This document shows, in pieces, positions 47,872-56,212 of a stretch of DNA of 64,000 nt. The stretch is from Planctomycetota bacterium. Its GTDB lineage: Bacteria > Planctomycetota > Phycisphaerae > Phycisphaerales > SM1A02. A model generated the notes under the pieces. That model saw only the letters and a program-made list of their open reading frames with translations, did not search any database and was not told the origin of the DNA. A program made the translations under genes and the position numbers. The stretch covers positions 1 to 64,000 of the forward strand of contig VGYB01000006.1 of the NCBI GenBank assembly GCA_016873115.1, in the 5' to 3' direction. Each line of letters starts with the position of its first letter. The first letter of the stretch is position 1.

Positions 47872-49347
47872 TCACGCCAGCAACTGCCTGATCGGCTCGG
47901 CCCCTTCGACGCCGACGAGCTTCTGTGCGAGTCCGCCGTAGAAGTAGGTCAACGCGTTCGGGTCGACACCAAGCCGGTCAAGCACCGTCGCGTGCAGGTG
48001 CTTCACATGGAAGCGATCGCCCACGCCGATCGATCCGAGCTCATCGGTCTGGCCGACCGTGATGCCTCCCTTGATGCCACCGCCGGCCATCCACATGGTG
48101 AAGCCGAAGGAGTTGTGGTCGCGCCCCGTGCCCATGGCGTACTCGGCGGTGGGCTGTCGGCCGAACTCGCCGCCCCAGATGACGAGTGTCTCGTCGAGCA
48201 GTCCGCGCCGCTTCAGGTCCTTGAGCAGCCCCGCGACCGGCTTGTCGGTGCGGCCGGCGTGATAGTCGTGGTTCTTCTTGAGGTCGTCATGGGCATCCCA
48301 GTTGTCATCGTTGTGGGAGCCGCCTGAGTAGAGCTGCACGAAGCGGACACCGCGCTCGACGAGGCGCCGGGCGAGCAGGCACTTGCGCCCGAACTCCTCC
48401 GTGCGTGGGTCATCGATGCCGTAGAGCTCCTGGGTGTCCTTCGTCTCCTGCGCGAGTTCGACGGCTTCGGGTGCAGTGGCCTGCATGCGGTAGGCGAGCT
48501 CGTAGCCCTCGATGCGGCTCTCGAGATCGGGATTCCCGCTGCGCAGGAGCGCATGGCGCGTGTTCCAGTCCTTGAGTTCATCGAGCACCACGCGCTGCAC
48601 ACGCTGCGTGCGGTCCTCGGGCGTGGCGAGGTCGAGGATCGGATCGCCTTGGCCGCGCAGCACGCAGCCTTGGTAGACCGCAGGCATGTAGCCGCTCGAC
48701 CAGTTCTTCGCGCCCGAGATCGGGCCGCCGGTCGAGTCGAGCATGACCACGAAGCCGGGAAGGTTCTGGTTGACGGTGCCGAGTCCGTAGTTGACCCACG
48801 AGCCCATGCAGGGTGCGCCGCCGAGCAGCTTGCCTGAGTTCATCATCAGCATCGCGCTGCCGTGGATCGGGCTCTCGGCATACATGCTCTTGATGAAGGC
48901 GATGTCATCGACGCAGGTCGCCAGGTGGGGGAAGAGGTCGCTCACCCACGCACCGCACTGCCCGTGCTGGCGGAAGTTCCACTTCGGTCCGACGATGCGT
49001 CCTTCGTTGCGATCGCCGCCGCGCCCCTTGGTCTTCACCTTGATCGTCTGCCCGTCGTACTTGTAGAGCTCGGGCTTGTAGTCGAAGGTGTCGACATGGC
49101 TCGGACCGCCGTACATGAAGAGGAAGATCACGCTCTTGGCCCGGCCGGGCAAGAGGGGCGTCTTGGACGCCAGCGGGCCATTGGGCAGGGGCGTCGCACC
49201 ATCGAACGCCGTGGCTTGGCGCTGCAGGAATCCGTCGCGCGCGAGCAGATCAGCCAGCGCCACGCTGGTGAACGCACCGCCGGCCTGCCACATGAACTCG
49301 CGGCGGGTGCGTCGGCAGAAGCTCGCTGCGTGGTGAGGGTGGTGCAT
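47872..49347 (-). CDS. DUF1501 protein with Tat signal
   Basis: 491 residues. The N-terminus has a twin-arginine signal (RRTRREFMW, then a hydrophobic stretch and ADLLA). The DUF1501 body is sulfatase-like: SVIFLFMYGGPSHVDTFDYKP, GSHNDDNWDAHDDLKKNH, and VIWGGEFGRQPTAE with the HN residues expected in the alkaline-phosphatase fold. The family is typical of Planctomycetota and its substrate is not established. It starts 6 bases after the stop of the DUF1549/DUF1553 gene, the usual partner order, implying joint export and a shared function. Confidence 0.93.
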   Translation of the reverse strand: MHHPHHAASFCRRTRREFMWQAGGAFTSVALADLLARDGFLQRQATAFDGATPLPNGPLASKTPLLPGRAKSVIFLFMYGGPSHVDTFDYKPELYKYDGQTIKVKTKGRGGDRNEGRIVGPKWNFRQHGQCGAWVSDLFPHLATCVDDIAFIKSMYAESPIHGSAMLMMNSGKLLGGAPCMGSWVNYGLGTVNQNLPGFVVMLDSTGGPISGAKNWSSGYMPAVYQGCVLRGQGDPILDLATPEDRTQRVQRVVLDELKDWNTRHALLRSGNPDLESRIEGYELAYRMQATAPEAVELAQETKDTQELYGIDDPRTEEFGRKCLLARRLVERGVRFVQLYSGGSHNDDNWDAHDDLKKNHDYHAGRTDKPVAGLLKDLKRRGLLDETLVIWGGEFGRQPTAEYAMGTGRDHNSFGFTMWMAGGGIKGGITVGQTDELGSIGVGDRFHVKHLHATVLDRLGVDPNALTYFYGGLAQKLVGVEGAEPIRQLLA

Positions 49348-49353
49348 GGCTCG

Positions 49354-52227
49354 TCAGTCGATGTGGAGGAACTCGTTGCTGTTCACCAGCATGAGCGCGA
49401 AGAGGTCCAGCGCGCGATCGGCATCGGGCACGCCTTCGTCGGCCAGGCGGGCCATGAAGCGTTCGGCGGCGTCGAGCTCTGTCACGGTCGCTGTGCGGCC
49501 GTACGCGAAGCGGATCGCGGCGCCGGCGCGGTCGCGACCGCTGCCGGGGGCTTCACGGCGCGCACGCTCGGCCAGCTTCCTCGCCTGATCGTTGGCGAAC
49601 TCCCCGTTGAAAAGGATGAGGCTCTGCGTGGGCTGCACCGTCGCAAAGCGCACGGGGCACGGATTGTCGATGTCGGCCTGATCGAAGACCGCCAGCAGCG
49701 GGTCCTGGATCGAACGCTTCTGGTGCATGTACACGCTTCGGCGCGTCCAACTCGGCTCAGGCGTGAGCGGCCAGACTTCGTGGGGGCGGCTGCTGGTCGC
49801 CAGCACGGCCTCGGGAAGCGGCGGGCGTATGCCGGGTCCGCCGACTTCAAGGTTGATCGTGCCGTTGGCCGCCAGCAGGCTGTCGCGGAGTTCCTCGGCC
49901 GAGAGCCGGCGCAGGCGGAAGCGCGAGAGCCGCTCGTTGCCCGGATCGGCAGTGAGCGCCGCGTCGCTCGGCACGCTCGACATGCGGTAGGTCGCGCTCG
50001 TCATCATCAATCTGTGCATCGACTTGATGCTCCAGCCATCAGCCATCAGCCGTCGCGCGAGCCAGTCGAGCAGCTCGGGATGCGTTGGCTTGTCGCCCAG
50101 GCGACCGAAGTCATTGCTGCTGGGCACGATGCCCACGCCGAAGTGATGCTGCCAGAGCCTGTTCACCATCACGCGCGACGCAAGGCGATTGCGCGGATCG
50201 GTGATCCACGAGGCAAGCGCCGTGCGGCGTCCGGTTGATTCACCATGCGCAACCGATGCTGCCGGCGGTTCAAAGGTCGCCAGCACGCCGGGCACACCCG
50301 GCTCGACCTGTTCAGCCGGGGCATGCGGGCTCCCACGCGTGAGCACATGGACCGGCGCGGGCGCAAGCCCCGCCTCGGAAACCGAGAGCACCACCTTGCC
50401 GTGCCGAGAAGGCGGCCGCAGGGCGAGGAGTTCCGTGCGGGCTGTCGTCCACTGCTGCGCTGCGTCGACGCGTCCCATGGAAGCGATCGAGTCACTGGTG
50501 TTCGCCGGACCAACCCCGGTGGCGGCGCAGAGCACCTCATCAGGCGTGAGCACGCGTTGGTGGAACCGGACCTCGTCGATCTGCCCGCTGAACGGGCCAC
50601 CCCCGGGGAGCATGCCGCCGATCACGAGTTGACGCGGCGAGTCGAGCCTGCGCGTGCTGCCGGTCGCGCGATCGACCTCGACGCCATCGAGGTAGAGCAC
50701 GACCGTGCCGCTGGCGCGCTCACGCGTGAGCGCGAGGTGGTGCCACTGGCCGTCGTGGTGGCCGGGCGAGCTGTTGAGGAAGGTCTCCGGATTGCCGACG
50801 CCCGCGGCGACGATGCCGTTGCCGATGATCGAGATGCCGAAGTCATCCACGATGCCCGGGACCTCACCATCGACGATGCCAGAGCCCAGGAACCAGCGCG
50901 GGTCGCCGTCATCACCGGCAGCGACACGGTCGGTACGAAACCATGTGGAGATCGTGAAGTCGTCCGCGACCGGACGGTCGAGCAGCAGGCGATCGTCACC
51001 GCCATCGAACGAGCCCCCGAGTCCGAAGCGGCCTCGCTCACCCCAGCGCAGGTCCTTGACCTTCGCTACGGGGCCCGGCACGGTCGAGCGAAGCACGGCG
51101 CGATCCGCCTCCGGCGCGGTGGCCTCGGTCTCGAACGCATAGTGCGCCACGAGGCCGTCGGACGGGGCACGATCCGGCGCAGTGCCCGATGAACCGTTCG
51201 CCGGCGGCAAGATGCCGGCGGCGGCTTCGATCGCCAGCAGCGACTCGACCAGCGACGAGCGGCGCTCGCGGAAGGCGATGCGCTCGGCTTCGAGGTCGCG
51301 GCATCCGAACTCCGGGTCGATCGAGCGCGTGATGTTGCGGGACTCGATGCTGTTGCCGGCATGCGACTTGTATGGGCGCACACCCGCGAAGAAGGCGCTG
51401 AAGGCGTAGTAGTCGCGCTGCGGGATCGGATCGCCCTTGTGGTCGTGGCAGCGAGCGCAGCCGAGCCCGACGCCGAGCATGGTGCGCGCGGTGACATCGA
51501 CGATGCCATCCATGTCGTCGGCGAGGGCCTGCTTGAGGTCGGGTACTTCATCGTCCCACATCCCGAGCCGGTAGTAGCCCGTGGCGACCATCGTGGAGAA
51601 GTCACGGTCAGGCAGTTCGTCGCCGGCCAGTTGCTCGATGATGAAGCGGTCGTAGGGCTTGTCCTGGTTCATCGCGCCGATGACCCAGTCTCGGTAGCGC
51701 CAGGTTCCGGGCTTGTCGCCGTCGCGCTCGAAGCCGTTCGTATCCGCGTACCGCACCAGGTCGAGCCAGTGGCGGCCCCATCGTTCCCCGTAGTGGGGGC
51801 TCGCCAAGAGCCGCTCGATCACGCGCTCCCATGCCTGGGGATCCGCGTCGGCGAGAAACGCATCGATTTCGGCGGGCGACGGCGGCAGCCCGGTCAGGTC
51901 GTAGGTCGCCCGGCGGATGAGGGCGACACGATCGGCCTCGGGGGCGGGTACGAGTCCATCGGCCTCAAGCCGAGCGAGGATGAAGCGGTCGATGTCGTTG
52001 CGGACCCACGCGGTCTCACGCACGGCTGGCGGGGCCGCATCGGCGATGGGTCGGTATGACCACCATGCCCGGGCCTTCTCCATGTCGATCACACGCGGAG
52101 CGGCATGCCCCTCGTCCGCATGGGTGTCGCCCGGCTCCACGCCCTTCGCAGGAGTCGTGTCCGTGCCGTGGGCGAGGCAACTGGCGCAGGTGAGCGCGAA
52201 GGCGGTGACGGTGGTGATCGTCCTCAC
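49354..52227 (-). CDS. DUF1549/DUF1553 exported protein with an inserted LamG-like domain
   Basis: 957 residues, exported by a signal peptide ending near CLAHG. The DUF1549 domain (about 60-300) has RNDIDRFILARLE, YGERWGRHWLDLVRYADTNGFE and the heme-like CARCHDHKGDP. A concanavalin/LamG-like insert (about 410-620) has FTISTWFRTDR and QIDEVRFHQRVLTPDEV. The DUF1553 domain (about 690-950) has RNRLASRVMVNRLWQHHFG and RFRLRRLSAEELRDSLL. There is no separate N-terminal cytochrome domain. The GTG at 52227 is supported by TACCAT 6 bases upstream and by a GTGA overlap with the upstream PAP2 gene. Confidence 0.92.
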   Translation of the reverse strand: MRTITTVTAFALTCASCLAHGTDTTPAKGVEPGDTHADEGHAAPRVIDMEKARAWWSYRPIADAAPPAVRETAWVRNDIDRFILARLEADGLVPAPEADRVALIRRATYDLTGLPPSPAEIDAFLADADPQAWERVIERLLASPHYGERWGRHWLDLVRYADTNGFERDGDKPGTWRYRDWVIGAMNQDKPYDRFIIEQLAGDELPDRDFSTMVATGYYRLGMWDDEVPDLKQALADDMDGIVDVTARTMLGVGLGCARCHDHKGDPIPQRDYYAFSAFFAGVRPYKSHAGNSIESRNITRSIDPEFGCRDLEAERIAFRERRSSLVESLLAIEAAAGILPPANGSSGTAPDRAPSDGLVAHYAFETEATAPEADRAVLRSTVPGPVAKVKDLRWGERGRFGLGGSFDGGDDRLLLDRPVADDFTISTWFRTDRVAAGDDGDPRWFLGSGIVDGEVPGIVDDFGISIIGNGIVAAGVGNPETFLNSSPGHHDGQWHHLALTRERASGTVVLYLDGVEVDRATGSTRRLDSPRQLVIGGMLPGGGPFSGQIDEVRFHQRVLTPDEVLCAATGVGPANTSDSIASMGRVDAAQQWTTARTELLALRPPSRHGKVVLSVSEAGLAPAPVHVLTRGSPHAPAEQVEPGVPGVLATFEPPAASVAHGESTGRRTALASWITDPRNRLASRVMVNRLWQHHFGVGIVPSSNDFGRLGDKPTHPELLDWLARRLMADGWSIKSMHRLMMTSATYRMSSVPSDAALTADPGNERLSRFRLRRLSAEELRDSLLAANGTINLEVGGPGIRPPLPEAVLATSSRPHEVWPLTPEPSWTRRSVYMHQKRSIQDPLLAVFDQADIDNPCPVRFATVQPTQSLILFNGEFANDQARKLAERARREAPGSGRDRAGAAIRFAYGRTATVTELDAAERFMARLADEGVPDADRALDLFALMLVNSNEFLHID

Positions 52228-52937
52228 AAGGACATGGTAGGACCAACCGAGGCCGAGGCAACCGTTCGCGGCCGGATCACGAGAGCAAGCACGATGCCCG
52301 ACACGATGTCCGCGACATGGTGCTCCTGCACCATCCATGTGCTGGCGATGACGGCCACGCACCAGGTCCAGAGTGCCGCGGCGCCTGCGCGACCCAGTCG
52401 CGGCGCGAAGAACATGGAGATCGCGATGATGCCCGCGACATGCATGCTCGGTGCGTAGGAGTAGAGGCCCGGGTGCGGCATGCCGGTGCGTCCCGACAGC
52501 CAGTCCCACACCGCGCCGGTCTGGGTCGTCGAGAAGGCCAGTTGCTGAGGCAGGATGATGTAGATCGTGCACGAGATGGCCGTCTGCAGCAGGATGGTGC
52601 GCCCAAGGACCGCGTAGTCGCGCCATCCCCGGCAGAAGAGCGGAAGCAACACAGCGACGAGGTCATAGCTCATGTAGATGGGACTCATCCAGTACATCGG
52701 CGCAGCCGTGCGTTCGAATGGCAGCGCGAGCTCGATGCGGTGCGTCCAGAACGACGACAGCCAGGCCGAGCCGAACCAGATGGTGGCCCAGAGCGTGACC
52801 CACCACGCACAGCAGACTGCGGGAGCTGCGCGTGGGTTCGCATCCAGCCACGCATGCCATGCGTGGGGAATCCAGCGCACGGCCGTAGCATCAGGTGATG
52901 ATTCCATCGATCGCGGTCCTTGCGGCAGTGCTGTCAT
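52224..52937 (-). CDS. PAP2-superfamily membrane phosphatase
   Basis: 237 residues, about six helices. The phosphatase signature appears as YSYAPSMHVAGIIAIS and VQEHHVADIVSG, giving the two catalytic histidines and Asp; the first motif (K-x6-RP) is not clear, as in inositolphosphotransferase-like (DUF/PAP2_3) members. The substrate is probably an undecaprenyl or phospholipid phosphate. The ATG at 52937 has TACCGT 9 bases upstream; an ATG at 52907 with AAGGA is the alternative. Its 5' end overlaps the start of the divergent small gene at 52898. Its stop overlaps the GTG of the DUF1549 gene (GTGA). Confidence 0.85.
   Translation of the reverse strand: MTALPQGPRSMESSPDATAVRWIPHAWHAWLDANPRAAPAVCCAWWVTLWATIWFGSAWLSSFWTHRIELALPFERTAAPMYWMSPIYMSYDLVAVLLPLFCRGWRDYAVLGRTILLQTAISCTIYIILPQQLAFSTTQTGAVWDWLSGRTGMPHPGLYSYAPSMHVAGIIAISMFFAPRLGRAGAAALWTWCVAVIASTWMVQEHHVADIVSGIVLALVIRPRTVASASVGPTMSL
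52886..52891 (+). promoter_or_regulatory. -10 box for the small gene at 52898
   Basis: TAGCAT exactly 6 bases before the ATG at 52898, located inside the 5' coding part of the PAP2 gene on the other strand. A second TAGCAT at 53147-53152 may serve the lipoprotein gene at 53250. Confidence 0.45.
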
Positions 52938-53128
52938 GTTCGGCGCACGGTACGGCAACTCCTGGGCAGACGGCGTACCCCGTCGTGATCGGCCGGTCGG
53001 CTTCGACCGATCCCGCATGGCTTGGGGTGGCGGAAGCGCTGCGTGACAAGCATGGCGTCGATGCCCCCGTGATCGAGTTCGACGAGTCGAGCGCTGCGGG
53101 CCGTACCGTCGGGGCTGCCATCGGCTGA
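52898..53128 (+). pseudogene. Short exported protein, probable truncated remnant
   Basis: 76 residues: a signal-peptide-like start (MIPSIAVLAAVLSCSAHG) followed by YPVVIGRSASTDPAWLGVAEAL and a strand-helix that stops abruptly. The layout looks like the first domain of large secreted planctomycete proteins cut short soon after its first strand and helix, and only about 120 bases separate it from the next gene with no continuation in another frame. It retains a good -10 box (TAGCAT, 6 bases before the ATG), so it may still be expressed. The family resemblance is by eye only. Confidence 0.4.
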
Positions 53129-53249
53129 TGCTTCGTGATGCCGGGGTAGCATGCAGCATGATGCCGAGGGACTCCCAACCCCACGCGGCACACGAGCCAG
53201 GGTCCCACCGCGCGCTCGATGCAACAACCACTCCCCACAGGAGCAACGC

Positions 53250-54107
53250 ATGAATCAACATTCCGCCGCCGTGGTGCTCTCCGTCCTCGCGTGCTGGACA
53301 TGCCTTGCCTCGTGCAACGCTCCGAAACCCCGAGTGCAGCCCATCCACACTGCACCCGACGCCACCACCGCCGCCACCGCCGCCACTGCCGCCACCGCCG
53401 TCACTGCCGCCACTGCCACCACCGCCGTCGATGACCTTCACGCGCGCAGCAAGACTGAAGTGGCCGAACTGGTGAAGCACGCGAACGCCGAGATGGACGC
53501 CACACGCCGCCAGGCGGTGGCCGAACTCGAGGCCCATGTTGCCGCCGCGACTTCGGAGCCTCCGTCCAAGGCACCTCCACCAAGGAGCGAGGGTCTCGTC
53601 GTTGGCGTCATGGCTCCGGACTTCACGCTGTCCGATGCCACGGGTGCACACCCCGTCACGCTGCACTCGCTCCGCGGCAAGCCAACCGTGGTCATCTTCG
53701 GCAGCTGCACCTGCCCACCGTTCGTACGCTCGACGCGCCCCCTCGGAGCGCTCCACCAGCGCTACCGCGAACGCGTGAACTTTCTCCTGGTCTATGGACG
53801 CGAGGCGCACCCAACCGATGGCTGGGCCCTCGAGCGCAACCGCTTCACCGTGAAGCAGGCGACCAGCATGGATGAGCGCCGCGCCGCCGCTCGCGACTTC
53901 GCCGAGGAGATCGGCATCTCGATGCCGCTCGTGGTCGACACGATGGATGGTGATGCAGAGCGCCTGTACGGCTGCTTCCCGAATCGATTGGTGGTGATCG
54001 ATGCAGACGGTCGCATCGCCCACATCGGTGCGCGCGGTCCTCAGTCGACACTCAACAGCGCGCGCGAGGCGCCCGGAGTGCTCGACCGGCTGCTCGGCAG
54101 CCCGTGA
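53250..54107 (+). CDS. Deiodinase-like thioredoxin-fold lipoprotein
   Basis: 285 residues. A signal peptide with lipobox LASC (Cys 22) is followed by an Ala/Thr-rich linker, a short coiled coil (about 65-105) and a peroxiredoxin/TlpA-like domain. The active region FGSCTCPPF (C153, C155) and the downstream EAHPTDGWAL match the iodothyronine deiodinase family, where the second position is selenocysteine (FGSCTUPxF...EAHxSDGWA); here it is the Cys codon TGC. Bacterial members are uncharacterised, and a thiol redox role at the membrane is likeliest. ATG 53250 follows AGGAG. Confidence 0.75.
   Translation: MNQHSAAVVLSVLACWTCLASCNAPKPRVQPIHTAPDATTAATAATAATAVTAATATTAVDDLHARSKTEVAELVKHANAEMDATRRQAVAELEAHVAAATSEPPSKAPPPRSEGLVVGVMAPDFTLSDATGAHPVTLHSLRGKPTVVIFGSCTCPPFVRSTRPLGALHQRYRERVNFLLVYGREAHPTDGWALERNRFTVKQATSMDERRAAARDFAEEIGISMPLVVDTMDGDAERLYGCFPNRLVVIDADGRIAHIGARGPQSTLNSAREAPGVLDRLLGSP
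53361..53430. repeat. GCC/ACC/ACT triplet tract
   Basis: A run of gcc and acc/act triplets encoding an Ala/Thr linker just after the lipidated Cys. It is similar in base sequence to the tract at 33727-33860, but read in another frame and sense. Confidence 0.8.
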
Positions 54108-54252
54108 TCACCGCGCCCATCGTGCGCGGTGAGCCGCGCGCCGCGATGCCCCGTCCAGGGTGCAGCCCCGGGCGTCCGAGAGGCGTCATCGAGGCTGCTT
54201 CGTGCCGTCCCCCTCTCTGGCCCCGACGCAGCCGGCTGTGTAGAGTCCATGC

Positions 54253-55743
54253 ATGGTGCATCACGGAGCGCTCTTTCTGGTCATGAGCCTTGGCTTGGTC
54301 GTTGCGGCGGGGGGCGATCTCCCGGAGAGCGCACGCTTGGAGCCGTGGTTCCGGCTGATGGGACGCCTGCACCCGATCCTGGTGCACTTCCCGATCGGTC
54401 TGGTGCTCGCCGCCGCCGCCGTCGAAGCCTGGCGCTGGACCCGGCGTGAGCGCGGCCTCTCGGAGTTCACCAGCGTGGCCATGTTCCTGGCGGGGATCTC
54501 GGCCGTCGGTGCGGTGGCGACTGGTTGGATCAATGCGTGGCAGGAAGGCGAGGATGCATCGCGCACGCTGGACCTGCACAGTTGGTTGGGAACATCCATG
54601 GCTGTGGTGCTGCTGGCCGTGGCGTGGAAGACGCGCCGTCGCGCCGAGTCGCCGGCAGCCGCCGAGGCACGCTTGATGCCTGCTCGGGTGCTGACCATGG
54701 TGAGCGCCCTCGGCGTGGGTCTCGTGGGCCACTTCGGCGGTGAGCTCGTGTACGGCGATCGATATGTCGAGAAGGCCCTCTTCGCTGCCCTCGGTGTCGA
54801 TGGCTCGGACGAAGAAGCGGTGCCGCCAGCCATGGCGAGCGACGCGGGCGCACATCCTGCGTCCGGAGCCGTTGCGGTCGTCTCCCGTACAGCCAAGGCC
54901 GGCAGCGTTGACTTCGCCACGCAGGTTCGCCCGATCTTCGAGTCCCGCTGCTTCGAATGCCACGGCAACGGCAAGCGCAAGGGTGGCTTGGCGGTGGACT
55001 CGGCTGCTTCGATGACCGAGGTCGACGATGACGGCGTGGCCGTGAAGGCTGGCGATCCGGACGGAAGCCTGATCGTGCAGCGCATCACCCTGCCGGCAAG
55101 CGATCCCGACTCGATGCCGCCCAAAGGCGAGCGCCTGACGGAGGCCGAGCGTGAGTTGATCAGGACCTGGATCAAGGAAGGTGGCGTGATGGATGCTGTG
55201 ACGGCAGGCGTGGCCGCTGCGCCGGGAGCCGTGGAGGATTCGGCGACGGCGGTCGATGCTGATCTGGCTCGCCGAGCGGTCGAAGTCGCGAAGGCACTGC
55301 GGGCCCGTGGCGTGATCGCGCAACCGCTTGCGCAGGATGACCCTCGCCTGGACATCAACGCGAGTCTGGCCACGCCGCCCTTCGGTGACGCGGACCTGGT
55401 GCTGCTGCAGCCCGCAGCAGCAGCGATCGTCAACCTGAACCTGGCGCGCTCACAGGTGACCGATGCCGGTGTGGCCGGGCTGAAGGGGTTCGCGTTGCTG
55501 GAGTCGCTTCGTCTGGATTCGACGAATGTGGGCGATGCTGCGCTCGCATGCATACCGGCCATGCCGCGGCTGAAGGTGCTCAATGTGCACAGCACGAAAG
55601 TCAGCGACGCGGGGCTCGATGGCTTGAAGCAGGCTCCCGCGCTGGAACGCGTGTTCGCGTGGAACAGCCAAGTCACCCCGACTGGTGCGAGTGCGCTTGC
55701 CTCGTCGCGCCCAACTCTGCGCATCAATGTGGGGCAGGAGTAG
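54253..55743 (+). CDS. Membrane cytochrome-like protein with leucine-rich repeats (DUF2231 - PSCyt1 - LRR)
   Basis: 496 residues. An N-terminal signal or helix is followed by a DUF2231-like four-helix membrane domain (35-165, starting GRLHPILVHFPIGLVLA). A planctomycete-type cytochrome c domain has heme motif C233-F-E-C236-H237 and the family's GKRKGGLAVDS and SMPPKGERLTEAE. The C-terminal leucine-rich repeats (about 395-495) read VTDAGVAGLKG and VSDAGLDGLKQ. Probably a membrane-anchored periplasmic heme protein. TAGAGT (54241-54246) lies exactly 6 bases before the ATG. Its 3' end overlaps the converging gene by 20 bases. Confidence 0.88.
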   Translation: MVHHGALFLVMSLGLVVAAGGDLPESARLEPWFRLMGRLHPILVHFPIGLVLAAAAVEAWRWTRRERGLSEFTSVAMFLAGISAVGAVATGWINAWQEGEDASRTLDLHSWLGTSMAVVLLAVAWKTRRRAESPAAAEARLMPARVLTMVSALGVGLVGHFGGELVYGDRYVEKALFAALGVDGSDEEAVPPAMASDAGAHPASGAVAVVSRTAKAGSVDFATQVRPIFESRCFECHGNGKRKGGLAVDSAASMTEVDDDGVAVKAGDPDGSLIVQRITLPASDPDSMPPKGERLTEAERELIRTWIKEGGVMDAVTAGVAAAPGAVEDSATAVDADLARRAVEVAKALRARGVIAQPLAQDDPRLDINASLATPPFGDADLVLLQPAAAAIVNLNLARSQVTDAGVAGLKGFALLESLRLDSTNVGDAALACIPAMPRLKVLNVHSTKVSDAGLDGLKQAPALERVFAWNSQVTPTGASALASSRPTLRINVGQE

Positions 55744-56212
55744 GAAGCCACTCGCACAGCAAGTCGTGTGCGTTCCGGGTCGTGAAGGGCTGAGGGGTGT
55801 CTCCGGGTGAAGGTCGATCGGACGGACGCGGATCGGAGGACTGGCGTTCGTCGGCGCCAGTGGTGTTCTGCTCCGGCGACCCCGCACCACCGACGAGCAC
55901 CGCCAGGACGGCATCGAGCTGGGCGGGGCTGAGTTGGAGCCCGTGTCGACCCACGGCAAGATGCGTGATCTGCTCAGCGATCCGTGCCATGGTCACGGCT
56001 CCGTCCTGATCGGGCCCGGGTGGTTGGCCTGCCATCCGCTCGATCCGGACCGCGAGGTCATGGGCCACGCCAGGAGGGCAGCCCGCAGTCACGAGCAGCA
56101 CTCGCCACGGCGCTGCTGGATCGAGCGCGGCGAGCGAAGGTGGTGCATGCATCGCAACACCGAGCGCCAAGGTCATCGCCACGAGGAGGGCCCCGCGCGC
56201 TCGACGGATCAT
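55724..56212 (-). CDS. Hypothetical exported protein
   Basis: 162 residues, not recognised. A signal peptide ends near SLAAL, then a helical domain (VAHDLAVRIERMAGQ, QLSPAQLDAVLAVLV) and a polar low-complexity tail. Its ATG overlaps the stop of the upstream gene by 4 bases (ATGA), so translation is coupled. It is the last gene of a three-gene operon and its stop lies 20 bases inside the end of the converging cytochrome-LRR gene. Confidence 0.65.
   Translation of the reverse strand: MIRRARGALLVAMTLALGVAMHAPPSLAALDPAAPWRVLLVTAGCPPGVAHDLAVRIERMAGQPPGPDQDGAVTMARIAEQITHLAVGRHGLQLSPAQLDAVLAVLVGGAGSPEQNTTGADERQSSDPRPSDRPSPGDTPQPFTTRNAHDLLCEWLPTPAPH

Noticed and set aside
53706-53714. Selenocysteine in the deiodinase-like protein
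   Set aside because: The codon at the Sec position is TGC (Cys), not TGA, so no recoding is needed.
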